Source: Alphaproteobacteria bacterium
GTDB taxonomy: Bacteria; Pseudomonadota; Alphaproteobacteria; Micavibrionales; Micavibrionaceae
Length of the DNA: 64,000 nucleotides
Assembly (NCBI GenBank): GCA_009995595.1
Contig: JAACPE010000002.1
Span: 372,001 to 436,000, forward strand
Direction: 5' to 3'
Below are positions 45,424 to 57,098 of the stretch, piece after piece. A program made the translations under genes and the position numbers. Within the stretch, counting starts at the first letter, position 1. The number at the start of each line of letters is the position of its first letter. The notes under the pieces were generated by a model, which worked only from the letters and a program-made list of their open reading frames with translations, was not told where the DNA came from and ran no database searches.

Positions 45424-46256
45424 TGCCAGAGCTCCCCGAAGTTGAAACCGTGATGCGGGGGTTAGAGCCCGCCATGGTAGGTCAAAAGATAGCTTTCGTT
45501 AATAAACGCCGCCCAGATTTACGTGTTCCTTTCCCAAAAAATATCAAATCTGTCCTAGAGGGGGCGCGCGTTCTCAATATGACGCGCCGTGCGAAGTATA
45601 TTCTTATCCATACAGATCAAAGCCATGTGCTTGTTATCCATTTGGGCATGTCGGGGCGTATTTTGATTGAAACAAATAGGGATTATAAGCCGCAAAAGCA
45701 TGATCACATTATTTTAACCATGGCTGATAAAACTCAAATTATTTACAATGATCCGCGCCGTTTTGGCATGATCTTTTTTGTTAAAAACGGCGAATTTGAA
45801 ATCCATAAGGCTTTTAAAGATATGGGGCCAGAGCCTTTGGGTAATGATTTTAATGCCCCCGTTTTACAGGCTCGGTTAAAGGGTAAGACGACCTCTATAA
45901 AGCAAGCGCTATTGGATCAGCGCGTTGTCGTGGGACTTGGGAATATATACGCGTGTGAAGCGCTCTATGAGGCAGGTATTAGCCCACAAGCTGCGGCGGG
46001 CAGTATCTCCCTCGCGCGGCTTGAGGTTTTAACACAGAAAATTAAGAATGTTCTCAAACGGGCAATTGATGCGGGGGGCAGCTCTTTAAGAGATTATCGC
46101 CAAGCCAGTGGGGAATTAGGCTATTTTCAGCATTCCTTTTTAGTTTATGATAGAGAGGGGCAGGTTTGTAAAATTTGTGCCTCTAAAAAGCCAATTCAAC
46201 GTATTGTGCAATCGGGGCGCTCAACTTTTTTTTGTAGTACTTGTCAGAAACGGTAA
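45423..46256 (+). CDS. mutM: Formamidopyrimidine-DNA glycosylase
   Basis: A 277-residue base-excision repair enzyme that removes 8-oxoguanine. It starts MPELPEVETVMRGL, so Pro1 (after Met removal) and Glu2 are the catalytic residues. NDPRRFGM and the helix-two-turn-helix (LLDQRVVVGLGNIYACEAL) are present, and the C-terminal zinc finger is CKICASKK...FFCSTCQ. It is translationally coupled to the preceding gene. Four bases separate its stop from the next secreted protein gene, and rpsT lies beyond. Confidence 0.96.
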   Translation: MPELPEVETVMRGLEPAMVGQKIAFVNKRRPDLRVPFPKNIKSVLEGARVLNMTRRAKYILIHTDQSHVLVIHLGMSGRILIETNRDYKPQKHDHIILTMADKTQIIYNDPRRFGMIFFVKNGEFEIHKAFKDMGPEPLGNDFNAPVLQARLKGKTTSIKQALLDQRVVVGLGNIYACEALYEAGISPQAAAGSISLARLEVLTQKIKNVLKRAIDAGGSSLRDYRQASGELGYFQHSFLVYDREGQVCKICASKKPIQRIVQSGRSTFFCSTCQKR

Positions 46257-46260
46257 AAAA

Positions 46261-46632
46261 ATGAAACAGTTATGCAGGGTTATTTTGCTATTCGGTTTAC
46301 TGCTGATGCCAATAAGTACACAGGCGCAGACAGTTTTTTTTCAAACTTTGTATGATGTGCCTGTTATGAACGGATTGAGCGAATTGCCTGAAATGGCACT
46401 TTCTTACGATAAAATGGAGGGGCGTGTCGCCAGTGTAACGGCAACTTATGAAAGTAAAGATATATCAGAGGTCTACGCCTTTTATAATAAAGTTTTGCCT
46501 GAATTTGGCTGGAGCCGGCAAGCAGAGGGCGTTTATGTCCGTGAGGGCGAAATTCTTACAATAAGCCGCGATTGGATGGGTGAAGGGTGGTTGGTAACGT
46601 TTTCCCTCAATCCCACTAAAATCCTCAAATAA
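46261..46632 (+). CDS. Small secreted protein of unknown function
   Basis: A 123-residue protein from ATG at 46261, four bases after mutM; a longer in-frame reading inside mutM is not credible. The signal peptide is MKQLCRVILLFGLLLMPISTQAQT. The mature domain has YDVPVMNGLSELPEMALSYDKMEGRVASV and FYNKVLPEFGWSRQAEGVYVREGE, an alpha/beta pattern seen in small proteins encoded near mutM-rpsT in alphaproteobacteria. Function unknown. Confidence 0.78.
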   Translation: MKQLCRVILLFGLLLMPISTQAQTVFFQTLYDVPVMNGLSELPEMALSYDKMEGRVASVTATYESKDISEVYAFYNKVLPEFGWSRQAEGVYVREGEILTISRDWMGEGWLVTFSLNPTKILK

Positions 46633-46813
46633 TAGGGCTTTTTGGTGAGGGCGATGGGTTTGAGTCCATTTTTGCCCTAAATTTCCGCCAAATGTCCTTG
46701 ACAATTGGGCTTTACCTCCGTAAAACACTGCAATCTCAAGGTGTTTGAGGCAGCGCAAATAGGCGCTTTATAAAATAAAAAAGAATAACTATAAAACGTA
46801 TTGGAAAAATAAA

Positions 46814-47080
46814 ATGGCAAATCATGCTTCCGCCAAAACCCGTATTCGTCGTAATGATCGCCGTGCCGTCATTAATGGTGCGCGACGTAACCGTATTCGT
46901 ACATTCATCAAAAAGATCGAAATGGCTATTGCTGATGGTAATGCAACAGATGCTCAAGTGGCACTTAAAAATGCGCAGCCAGAAATTCTGCGCGGTGTTG
47001 CAAAAGGGCTAATTCATAAAAATACGGCAGGCAGAAAACTGTCACGTTTAAGTGCAGCGATCAAAAGAATTAAAGGTTAG
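46814..47080 (+). CDS. rpsT: 30S ribosomal protein S20
   Basis: An 88-residue, very basic three-helix protein ([36 protein letters not shown]-type C-terminus [13 protein letters not shown]). It binds 16S rRNA early in 30S assembly. It sits before dnaA, the usual alphaproteobacterial position. The leader from 46633 to 46813 is about 180 bases and may carry its own promoter. It ends at a clear terminator. Confidence 0.97.
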   Translation: MANHASAKTRIRRNDRRAVINGARRNRIRTFIKKIEMAIADGNATDAQVALKNAQPEILRGVAKGLIHKNTAGRKLSRLSAAIKRIKG

Positions 47081-47125
47081 TTTTTTAAACAACTTTAATT
47101 TTTTCTAAACAAAAAAATAATTTAT

Positions 47126-47160
47126 AAAAAGCTGATAAACATTGTTTGTCAGCTTTTTTG
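47126..47160 (+). terminator. Rho-independent terminator after rpsT
   Basis: AAAAAGCTGA (47126-47135) pairs with TCAGCTTTTT (47149-47158) around a 13-base loop, then more T. Confidence 0.88.
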
Positions 47161-47598
47161 TTTTAATGCCGTTCGTTTAAAATTCTTCACACCAAGGACA
47201 TTTCTATTTTTGATAAAAACGAATGAATCTTTCTTTTTTTCATGTTCTGTTTTTATCCCCATTGCCTAATAAAAAAAATCTGTTTAGGTTCATTTTTAAG
47301 TTGCTAACAACAAATTTTAGTTTTAAGAATTTTGGAGTAGCTTTTTGGGGGAAAACTCCTCGTGGCAATTTTTGCCGCAATTGCTTTTGTAAAAAGTGCA
47401 CTTTTTTAAAGTGAGAGTTAGAGGACACGATTTAATTTTACATCTGCACTCGTTAGATGAAATTTAATCCAAACCTTTTTTAAATCGTTGATTAAAGACA
47501 ATGCCATGTAAAAGCTTATGCTTTTGCAAACCCTTTTTTATTGCCTTTTGCCAACAAAATACATGTTTAATTTTATATTATGAGTGGAGAAAAATAAT
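47161..47598. other. AT-rich region between rpsT and dnaA, possible replication origin
   Basis: About 440 bases without a supported gene, strongly AT-rich, directly before dnaA in a dnaA-dnaN-recF-gyrB cluster. Two near matches to the DnaA box TTATCCACA are TTCTTCACA (near 47183) and TTATCCCCA (near 47253), each imperfect. A perfect 16-base palindrome AAAAAGTGCACTTTTT lies at 47391-47406, and inverted GC-rich pieces (GTGGCAATTTTTGCCGC) near 47362. The dnaA promoter is also here. Origin function is a weak inference: no perfect DnaA box or array was found. Confidence 0.3.
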
Positions 47599-49032
47599 AT
47601 GCCTAAAATAAGTGCGGACAAAACCGTTACGACAAATTCATCAGATGGTGTTGATTACAGTGCCCAAACGCTAGCACCATCAAAAGAGATTATGAGTGTT
47701 TGGAAGGATGTCTATAAGGCCCTTCGTGGTGAATTTGGTGAAGCGGTATTTCGCAGCTGGCTTAAGCCTTTAACGTTGCAGGCATGTTATCACGGCACTT
47801 TAGAGGTGTCAGTGCCAACACGGTTTATGAAAGATTGGATTGGAACGCACTATTCAAAACGTATGTTAGAAATGTGTGTTGAGAAAGACCCGAGTATTAA
47901 GCGTCTTGAAATTGTTGTTGTGCAAGGCGCTATTTTCTCGGATGAAAGTGATTCTGAAAAGAATAAAAAATCAAATGAAAATAAAACTCCAAAAGCGGAT
48001 CAATTTGAAATTGCCTCTCCCCTGGATGAGCGTTTCACATTCGATAGTTTCGTCGTGGGTAAGCCAAATGCGCTAGCGCATGCTGCGGCGCGCCGTGTTG
48101 TTGAAAGCGCAACTGTTCCGTTTAACCCGCTCTTTATTTACGGCGGTGTTGGTTTAGGTAAAACACATTTGATGCATGCTATTGCCCGTACTATTGGGGA
48201 TCAATCTCCTGAGAAACAAGTGATGTATCTTTCAGCTGAAAAATTTATGTATCAGTTTGTGAAAGCATTACGCTCGAATGAGACAATGGCGTTTAAAGAA
48301 TTTTTCCGATCAGTAGACGTTCTTATGATTGATGATATTCAATTCATCGCAGGTAAGGAATCAACACAAGAAGAATTCTTCCATACGTTCAATGCGCTAG
48401 TTGATCAAAATAAACAAATTATTATTTCTGCTGATAAGGCGCCGAGTGACCTCACTGGTTTAGATGAGCGTTTAAGATCGCGTCTTGCATGGGGTTTGGT
48501 TGCTGATATTCAACCATCAACATACGACCTTCGTCTTGGTATTGTTAAAACCAAGCGTGAGCAGCTACAAGTAGAGATGCCAGACGCTGTGCTTGAGTTC
48601 TTGGCATTGAAGGTGACTTCTAACATTCGTGAGCTTGAGGGTGCTTTGAACCGTATCGTGGCCCATGCTGAAGTGTCTAAAAACCCCATAACGCTTGAGA
48701 GCACACAGGATGTTCTCCAGGACCTCCTTCGTTCGCATGATCGCCGTATCACAATTGATGAAATACAGCGCAAAGTGGCAGAACATTATAATATCCGCCT
48801 TTCTGATATGCATTCAGCGCGCAGAGCCCGTCAAGTAGCGCGTCCGCGTCAGGTGGCAATGTACCTTGCTAAACAGCTGACAGCACGTTCATTGCCGGAA
48901 ATTGGACGTAAGTTTGGTGGGCGTGACCATACAACGGTTATGCATGCTGTGCGTAAGATTGAAGAACTGACGGGCGAAGATCCATCTTTCGCACAAGATG
49001 TGGAGCTAATCCGCCGCGGCTTGACGGGTTAA
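47599..49032 (+). CDS. dnaA: Chromosomal replication initiator DnaA
   Basis: About 477 residues from ATG at 47599, nine bases after GGAG; an in-frame GTG at 47584 would add five residues. Domain I is ~30-95 (VWKDVYKALRGEFGEAVFRSWLKPL), the linker is charged, domain III is AAA+ with Walker A GGVGLGKTHL (~195), Walker B VLMIDDIQF and an arginine finger region, and domain IV ends with the DnaA signature GGRDHTTVMHAVRKIEEL. It melts oriC and loads the helicase. A terminator follows. Confidence 0.98.
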   Translation: MPKISADKTVTTNSSDGVDYSAQTLAPSKEIMSVWKDVYKALRGEFGEAVFRSWLKPLTLQACYHGTLEVSVPTRFMKDWIGTHYSKRMLEMCVEKDPSIKRLEIVVVQGAIFSDESDSEKNKKSNENKTPKADQFEIASPLDERFTFDSFVVGKPNALAHAAARRVVESATVPFNPLFIYGGVGLGKTHLMHAIARTIGDQSPEKQVMYLSAEKFMYQFVKALRSNETMAFKEFFRSVDVLMIDDIQFIAGKESTQEEFFHTFNALVDQNKQIIISADKAPSDLTGLDERLRSRLAWGLVADIQPSTYDLRLGIVKTKREQLQVEMPDAVLEFLALKVTSNIRELEGALNRIVAHAEVSKNPITLESTQDVLQDLLRSHDRRITIDEIQRKVAEHYNIRLSDMHSARRARQVARPRQVAMYLAKQLTARSLPEIGRKFGGRDHTTVMHAVRKIEELTGEDPSFAQDVELIRRGLTG

Positions 49033-49071
49033 TTCTGCTTATTTGAATACCTTTAAATCTCCTAAGGTTAT

Positions 49072-49108
49072 AATGGGGCTTCTTTTAAAATAAGGAGCCC
49101 CATTTTTT
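49072..49108 (+). terminator. Rho-independent terminator between dnaA and dnaN
   Basis: AATGGGGCT (49072-49080) pairs with AGCCCCATT (49096-49104), 9 bp, around a 15-base loop, followed by T6. It lies 40 bases past the dnaA stop, so dnaN probably has its own promoter in the next 120 bases. Confidence 0.85.
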
Positions 49109-49230
49109 ATGCGTTATTGGGGAAAACAATGGGGTAAAAAGCAATAAAAAGGTTGGTGTGCCTAGTGTCTGTGATATATTGAGCGTATATTCAGTAATAA
49201 TATAAACAGATTAATTATGGAACCTTTATC

Positions 49231-50346
49231 ATGAAGCTTAGTATAGACCGCACAGCCCTGTTACGTTGCTTGAACCACGTTCAAAGCGCTGTTGAGAAAC
49301 GCAATACGATACCGATTCTTTCGAATGTCTTGATGAAGGCTGATGATGGTGTTTTATCGCTTGCCACCACTGATATGGATATGGAAATAAACGAAGCTGT
49401 TGCGGCGCAGGTCATTGAGCCAGGCGCGACAACTGTCCCTGCGGGAACATTATTTGATATTGTTAAAAAGCTTGGTGATGACGCGCAGGTTGAATTGACC
49501 CTTGATCAGGGCGGTAACCAGATGAGTATTAAATCTGGTCGATCTAACTTTAAATTGGCTTGTCTCCCTGTTGCTGATTTTCCTGAAATTGGACAGGGCG
49601 AACTCCCTGTATCTTTCTCAATTCCTTCAAATGATTTACGCGCGCTCATTGATCGCACGCGTTTTGCGATGAGCACAGAAGAAACACGTTATTACTTAAA
49701 TGGTATTTACATTCATGCTTCAGACAAAGAGGGTGTCAAAGTCCTTCGCGCTGTTGCAACAGATGGTCACCGTTTGGCGCGTTTTGAAATGCCATTGCCT
49801 GATGGGGCTGCTGAAATGCCGGGCGTTATTGTGCCGCGTAAGGCTGTTGCTGAGCTTCGTAAGCTTATCGAAGAAGCGGGCGATTCGATCCAAATTACGA
49901 TGTCTGAGAGCAAAATACGCTTTACCTTTGATCATATTGTCCTGACATCGAAACTCATTGATGGAACATTCCCTGATTACCAACGCGTTATCCCACAGGG
50001 AAATGACAAGATTGTTGAGCTTAATCCCAAGGCGTTTAGCTCTGCGATTGATCGTGTGTCGACTATTTCCGATGGAAAATCACGCGCTGTCAAAATTACC
50101 TTTGCGGGCAAAACTATGACACTTTCCGCGAGCACGCCTGATGCGGGTAGTGCGACAGAGGATCTTGAGATTAATGGAAATGATAACATCGAGATTGGCT
50201 TTAACGCCCGTTATTTGATGGATATTACATCACAAATTGAAGGAGATGGTTGCCGCTTAACATTAGCGGACGGGGCGTCCCCGACGATTATCGAAGATAC
50301 TAGTGATGGGTCAGCGCTTTATGTGCTTATGCCGCTACGCGTATAA
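49231..50346 (+). CDS. dnaN: DNA polymerase III beta sliding clamp
   Basis: A 371-residue ring-forming processivity clamp. The three domains follow MKLSIDRTALLRCLNHVQSAVEKRNTIPILSNVLM (about 1-35), FAMSTEETRYYLNGIYIH (second), and FNARYLMDITSQIEGD with the C-terminal ALYVLMPLRV, whose tail belongs to the partner-binding pocket. It is followed nine bases later by recF. Confidence 0.98.
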   Translation: MKLSIDRTALLRCLNHVQSAVEKRNTIPILSNVLMKADDGVLSLATTDMDMEINEAVAAQVIEPGATTVPAGTLFDIVKKLGDDAQVELTLDQGGNQMSIKSGRSNFKLACLPVADFPEIGQGELPVSFSIPSNDLRALIDRTRFAMSTEETRYYLNGIYIHASDKEGVKVLRAVATDGHRLARFEMPLPDGAAEMPGVIVPRKAVAELRKLIEEAGDSIQITMSESKIRFTFDHIVLTSKLIDGTFPDYQRVIPQGNDKIVELNPKAFSSAIDRVSTISDGKSRAVKITFAGKTMTLSASTPDAGSATEDLEINGNDNIEIGFNARYLMDITSQIEGDGCRLTLADGASPTIIEDTSDGSALYVLMPLRV

Positions 50347-50355
50347 TCATCAGGC

Positions 50356-51492
50356 GTGTCTTATCTCTCACAATTAAAGATTGGGCATTTTAGATGCTAT
50401 GAAAAGGCCGTTTTAGACGGCCTTTCTTCTGGGTTGATTGTGCTTTACGGGGCGAATGGGGCTGGAAAGACCAATGTGCTGGAGGCGGTTTCCATGCTTT
50501 CGCCTGGTCGCGGCCTTCGCAGTGCCAAGACAAGTGATCTGCAAAGGCGTGAAAGTAACAGTGCTTGGGGCGTTTATGGCGTTTGCGAAACACGCGCTGG
50601 TCCTGTGAAACTTGGAACGGGATATGAGGCGCTTAAGGATAAGCGTGTTATTCGGATTAATGGCGCTGATGCGAAATCACAAAATGCACTCTCTGATTTT
50701 ATCGCTTGTATTTGGCTGACGCCGCAAATGGATCGTTTGTTTATTGAGGGCGCGGGAACACGCCGCCGCTTTTTTGATCGCCTTGTTTTTGCTTTTGATG
50801 CGGGACATGCTGGCCGGGTTGCACGCTATGAAAATGCGATGCGCCAGCGTTCAAAATTATTACAAGAAGGAGGCGCTGATCCTGCTTGGATTAAGTCATT
50901 AGAGCTGCAAATGGCAGAAACGGGCATTGCGATTGTCGCGGCACGTCTTGATTTCACTGTAAAACTTGCGCAGTCCTGCGATAAAGTGGATGAGGCTGAG
51001 GAGGCATTTTTTCCTAAGGCAAAAATTATTATTCAAGGAACAATTGAAGAATTGCTCCAAAAATTACCCGCAATTGAGGTTGAGGAGATGTTTGCTTATC
51101 AGTTAGAGCAATCGCGTGCTAGGGATTGTCGGGCAGGAGGTGCAGCAACAGGGCCTCATAAATCGGATATGGCGGTGACATATATCGCCAAAAATATGCC
51201 TGCCGCCCATTGTTCAACAGGGGAGCAAAAGGCACTTTTGATTACCATCATTATTGCCCATGGCCGTTTAATGGCGGCGGAGCGAGGGGCTGCACCTATT
51301 TTGTTATTAGACGAGGTAGCGGCGCATCTTGATGAAGCGCGGCGTGCGGCTTTATTTGATATCCTTATTGCACTAGGTGGGCAGGTTTGGATGACGGGAA
51401 CAGATGTTTCCCTTTTTGATTCTATTGCCCAAAAGGCGCAGTTTTTTAAAGTAGACTCAGCTACGGTAGAGCCAATGGAGAATATATCCTAA
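50356..51492 (+). CDS. recF: DNA replication and repair protein RecF
   Basis: A 378-residue SMC-like ATPase that loads RecA on gapped DNA. The start is GTG at 50356 (V-S-Y-L-S in DNA, read as Met). Walker A is LYGANGAGKTNVLEA (~31-45), the signature motif is in ATGPHKSDMA and HCSTGEQKALLI, and Walker B is ILLLDEVAAHLDEARRAAL. It lies between dnaN and gyrB in the conserved order. Confidence 0.96.
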   Translation: MSYLSQLKIGHFRCYEKAVLDGLSSGLIVLYGANGAGKTNVLEAVSMLSPGRGLRSAKTSDLQRRESNSAWGVYGVCETRAGPVKLGTGYEALKDKRVIRINGADAKSQNALSDFIACIWLTPQMDRLFIEGAGTRRRFFDRLVFAFDAGHAGRVARYENAMRQRSKLLQEGGADPAWIKSLELQMAETGIAIVAARLDFTVKLAQSCDKVDEAEEAFFPKAKIIIQGTIEELLQKLPAIEVEEMFAYQLEQSRARDCRAGGAATGPHKSDMAVTYIAKNMPAAHCSTGEQKALLITIIIAHGRLMAAERGAAPILLLDEVAAHLDEARRAALFDILIALGGQVWMTGTDVSLFDSIAQKAQFFKVDSATVEPMENIS

Positions 51493-51579
51493 GTCTTTGA
51501 AATTACTGCATTATATTTGTGAAAAAGATTGGTTTTTTCCTGTCCATTATCTGGGGGCAATGCTATAAATATGCATTAA

Positions 51580-54120
<2,541 letters not shown>

Positions 54121-54122
54121 TT

Positions 54123-54386
54123 ATGGTTTATAATTTGCTGCTTGGTTTAGGGGCTTTGATAGCTTCCCTTTTAATATTTTATTTTGTACTGTCAAAGATA
54201 AATGAAGCGTTTACTGACCATTTTTCTGATCAAGAAAAAGAGAACGAACGCCACTCTTCCCCAACAGATAAGCAATTAAAGTGGAGTATTATTCATATCA
54301 GGCAAGATTTGAGCTTGTTAATAGGTTTGATATCAGTTGTTATAACCGTATTAATATACATAGCAATTGTACAAACCTTTAAATAA
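54123..54386 (+). CDS. Small two-span membrane protein of unknown function
   Basis: An 87-residue protein with transmembrane helices at ~4-24 (LLLGLGALIASLLIFYFVLS) and ~63-84 (LSLLIGLISVVITVLIYIAIV) and a polar centre (FSDQEKENERHSSPTDKQ). It starts two bases after the gyrB stop, so it is likely on the gyrB transcript. I recognise no family. Confidence 0.6.
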   Translation: MVYNLLLGLGALIASLLIFYFVLSKINEAFTDHFSDQEKENERHSSPTDKQLKWSIIHIRQDLSLLIGLISVVITVLIYIAIVQTFK

Positions 54387-54461
54387 GTTTTATTCAGTCT
54401 AAAATTTTAATTCATAATATAGTTTCCATTTGTTAAGGAATAATCGTTACTAAAAATTAAT

Positions 54462-56213
54462 ATGACATCACTCACACAAAAATTATCGGCTCTTGTTGGG
54501 GCGGCGTTTGAGGGGCAGGGGCTTGCTAAAGAGCTAGGGCTTGTTCGTGTTTCTGATCGTCCTGATTTGGCGCAATATCAATGCAATGGCGCGATGGCGG
54601 CGGCGAAACAGGCGAAGAAAAACCCGCGTGAAGTGGCACAGAATATCCTTGATGCGCTTGAAGGTAACGCCGCGTTCTCAAAATTAGAAATCGCGGGTCC
54701 AGGGTTTATTAACCTTAATATCACGGATGATTTTTTAAAATCTCATATAGAGGGCAGCCAAAATTTTGGCGTGACAGCGATTTCGCCTTCTGAAAAAGTT
54801 GTGCTTGATTATGGCGGCCCGAATATTGCTAAGGCAATGCATGTTGGGCATTTACGCGCCGCAATTATTGGCGATTCCGTGCGTCGTATCATGTTATTTG
54901 CGGGATATGATGTCCTTGGTGATGTGCATATGGGTGATTGGGGCACGCATATGGGTATGCTGATTGCCGATTATTTGCGTCTGGATGAGGCCCATCTTGT
55001 TTTAGAGACAGATATAAATGACGCCGCCTCTGTTCATGCCTTGATGGAAGATATGGCGGCGCGCTATCCTAAGGCCTCAGGTGAGGCAAAAGAAAACGCA
55101 AGCTTAAAGGCTGAGGCATTAGAGGCGACCGTAAAATTACAAAATAGAGAGCAGCCCTATTACGGGATTTGGGAAAAAATCCGTGATGTATCTGTTGCAG
55201 GGATGAAGGAAACTTATGCCCGTCTTGGTGTCCATTTTGATCTATGGAAGGGTGAAGCCGATGTGCATGATTATATTGCCCCCATGGTTGAGGAGATGAA
55301 GACCAAAGGTATCGCTGAGGAAAGTGACGGCGCGCTTGTTGTTCATGTCGTTGATGAAGACGATAACAAGAAAATTCCGCCTATGATTTTGTACAAACGC
55401 GATGGTGCGGTCATGTATGGCACTACCGATTGCGCGACCATTGTTGAGCGCGTGAAACTCTATAATCCGAGTAAGATGGTCTATGTCGTTGATCAACGCC
55501 AAGCGCTCCATTTTGAACAAGTGTTTCGCGCCGTTCGCAAAGCAGACATAGTAAATGATCATACCGAACTCACGCATGCGGGTTTTGGTACGATGAACGG
55601 TAAAGATGGCAAGCCCTTTAAAACCCGCGAAGGTGGGGTCATGCGCCTTGAAGATCTTATACAAATGGCAACAGACAAAGCGTATGCGCGCCTTGATGAG
55701 GCAAACTTGGCGGCGGATATGGACGCGCATGAGCGTAGCGATGTCGCGCACAAGGTTGCGATTGCAGCCATTAAATTTGCCGATTTACAAAACCAACGCC
55801 AAGCTGATTATGTTTTTGATCTTGACCGCTTAACAAGCTTTGAGGGTAAAACCGGCCCTTATCTCCTCTATCAAGCGGTGCGGATTAAGTCGCTTTTGAA
55901 TAAGGCGCGTGATGCAGGCATTACCCTTGAAGGTGAGTTAATTGTTGAGGAAGGTAATCGTGAATTATTGCTTTTGATGACGCAGTTTCCCGAGGCCTTG
56001 CAGCTTTCGATTAATGGATATGCGCCGCATCATCTTTGTGAGTATGTTTTTAAAATGGCTCAGGCCTTCAGCTCGTTTTACGGTAACTGTCATATTTTGT
56101 CAGAAGCAGACGAAGCGCTTAAAGTAAGCCGTCTGAAGCTGTGTGAAATGACGGTAGCGCAGCTTGAAAAAATATTAGAGCTTTTGGGTATCTATGCACC
56201 AACGCGGATGTGA
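54462..56213 (+). CDS. argS: Arginyl-tRNA synthetase
   Basis: A 583-residue class I synthetase. The N-terminal additional domain (~1-105) precedes the Rossmann core with the HIGH-type motif NIAKAMHVGHLRAAIIGD (~126-143); the anticodon-binding DALR domain is C-terminal, ending ALKVSRLKLCEMTVAQLEKIL and LGIYAPTRM. It charges tRNA-Arg. The 3' end overlaps the convergent RAYT gene by 22 bases. Confidence 0.97.
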   Translation: MTSLTQKLSALVGAAFEGQGLAKELGLVRVSDRPDLAQYQCNGAMAAAKQAKKNPREVAQNILDALEGNAAFSKLEIAGPGFINLNITDDFLKSHIEGSQNFGVTAISPSEKVVLDYGGPNIAKAMHVGHLRAAIIGDSVRRIMLFAGYDVLGDVHMGDWGTHMGMLIADYLRLDEAHLVLETDINDAASVHALMEDMAARYPKASGEAKENASLKAEALEATVKLQNREQPYYGIWEKIRDVSVAGMKETYARLGVHFDLWKGEADVHDYIAPMVEEMKTKGIAEESDGALVVHVVDEDDNKKIPPMILYKRDGAVMYGTTDCATIVERVKLYNPSKMVYVVDQRQALHFEQVFRAVRKADIVNDHTELTHAGFGTMNGKDGKPFKTREGGVMRLEDLIQMATDKAYARLDEANLAADMDAHERSDVAHKVAIAAIKFADLQNQRQADYVFDLDRLTSFEGKTGPYLLYQAVRIKSLLNKARDAGITLEGELIVEEGNRELLLLMTQFPEALQLSINGYAPHHLCEYVFKMAQAFSSFYGNCHILSEADEALKVSRLKLCEMTVAQLEKILELLGIYAPTRM

Positions 56214-56926
56214 TAAGGAATATATTGGCGCGACTGGCCAGTAGGTTCCTCTGGCTTTGGTTTTTTGGCGATACGAGCTTTGCGTCCGCGTTTTTGAGGG
56301 CGCACTTTTTTCCCGAGTTTTAATTCTAACTTATCAAGAAATGTATCTGTGCCGCGCGGCCTTCCTGTCTGAAGATGGGTTTGAATATCTTTAAGCTCTG
56401 CCGCTTCCATAGGGCGGTTTAAAAACTCATCCCAATTATGAACATTTGTGAATTGCGGTAGGGGGGTTAAAAAAGGATCATTTATTATTTTGATACGGTT
56501 TTTTGCACTGCTCCAAAGGTAGCTTTCTGGCTTTGGGGCAATTTTTGAAGTGACGGGCATGGTCTCGATAAACCGAAGCGCTCTAAGGGAGTGCTCATCA
56601 TCACAGACATAAGAGAAAAAACGGTCTTGAAAAAGATGGCCGCGCCACTCATTGCGCTTATTAATCATGTTGGTATAACGCCGATGAGTTTCACCAATAG
56701 CGCGCGCCAAAAGATCAGAGTCCTTGGGCACAGCAAGCAAATGGATTTGGTTTGGCATGAGGCAATAGCTTGCGATTTTAATGTCAAAGCGCTCACATTG
56801 CTCTTTTAATAAATCCAAATAGGCCTGAAAGTCCCCTTTTTCAAAAAAAACAGGCTCACCGCGATTGCCACGTTGCGTGATGTGGTGGGGGGTATAATCA
56901 AGAGTGATGCGGGCCTGGCGTGCCAT
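56192..56926 (-). CDS. REP-associated tyrosine transposase (RAYT, IS200-like)
   Basis: A 244-residue Y1 transposase-like protein (family Y1_Tnp). N-terminal HHITQRGNRGEPVFF and YLDLLKEQCERFDIKIASYCLMPNQIHLL are typical; the HUH metal motif, normally HxH, reads Q-I-H here. The catalytic Tyr is likely in AIGETHRRYTNMINKR, followed by HLFQDRFFSYVCDDEHSLRALRFIE. The C-terminal ~50 residues are very basic. RAYTs are domesticated single-copy genes that act on REP hairpins; a REP-like repeat lies right upstream (56947-57031). Loss of the first His may weaken strand cleavage. It overlaps argS by 22 bases. Confidence 0.85.
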   Translation of the reverse strand: MARQARITLDYTPHHITQRGNRGEPVFFEKGDFQAYLDLLKEQCERFDIKIASYCLMPNQIHLLAVPKDSDLLARAIGETHRRYTNMINKRNEWRGHLFQDRFFSYVCDDEHSLRALRFIETMPVTSKIAPKPESYLWSSAKNRIKIINDPFLTPLPQFTNVHNWDEFLNRPMEAAELKDIQTHLQTGRPRGTDTFLDKLELKLGKKVRPQKRGRKARIAKKPKPEEPTGQSRQYIPYHIRVGA

Positions 56927-56946
56927 TTGAGACGATTCCTGTTTTT

Positions 56947-57031
56947 GTCATTGTGAGGAGGCCGAATGGCTGACACGGCAATCTATAGAGGTGACCTGTT
57001 AAAAAGACTGCTTTGCTGAGCTCGCAATGAC
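56947..57031. repeat. REP/BIME-like inverted repeat next to the RAYT gene
   Basis: GTCATTGTGAG (56947-56957) and CTCGCAATGAC (57021-57031) are inverted with one mismatch, ends of an 85-base unit. The inner parts GGCAATC and GACTGCTTTGCTGAGC fit the common GTCATTGCGAGGAGC...GGCAATC REP family of many proteobacteria. Position beside a RAYT gene supports REP identity. Copy number elsewhere cannot be judged from this window. Confidence 0.65.
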
Positions 57032-57098
57032 GTTTGCGATTAATTAAACATCATTAGACTCTGATTTGCAGAATCTGTCAATTCCTATCCTGTCCCTT

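Noticed and set aside
47223-47414. Opposed short frames in the rpsT-dnaA gap
   Set aside because: Both strands are open in AT-rich DNA; the Phe/Lys-rich translations look non-coding and no ribosome binding site fits.
47470-47500. CtrA box (TTAA-N7-TTAA) near dnaA
   Set aside because: The closest match has eight bases between the half sites, so it does not fit the consensus.
55242-55751. 169-codon minus-strand frame in argS
   Set aside because: Antisense to the argS core, with no start signal and no domain.
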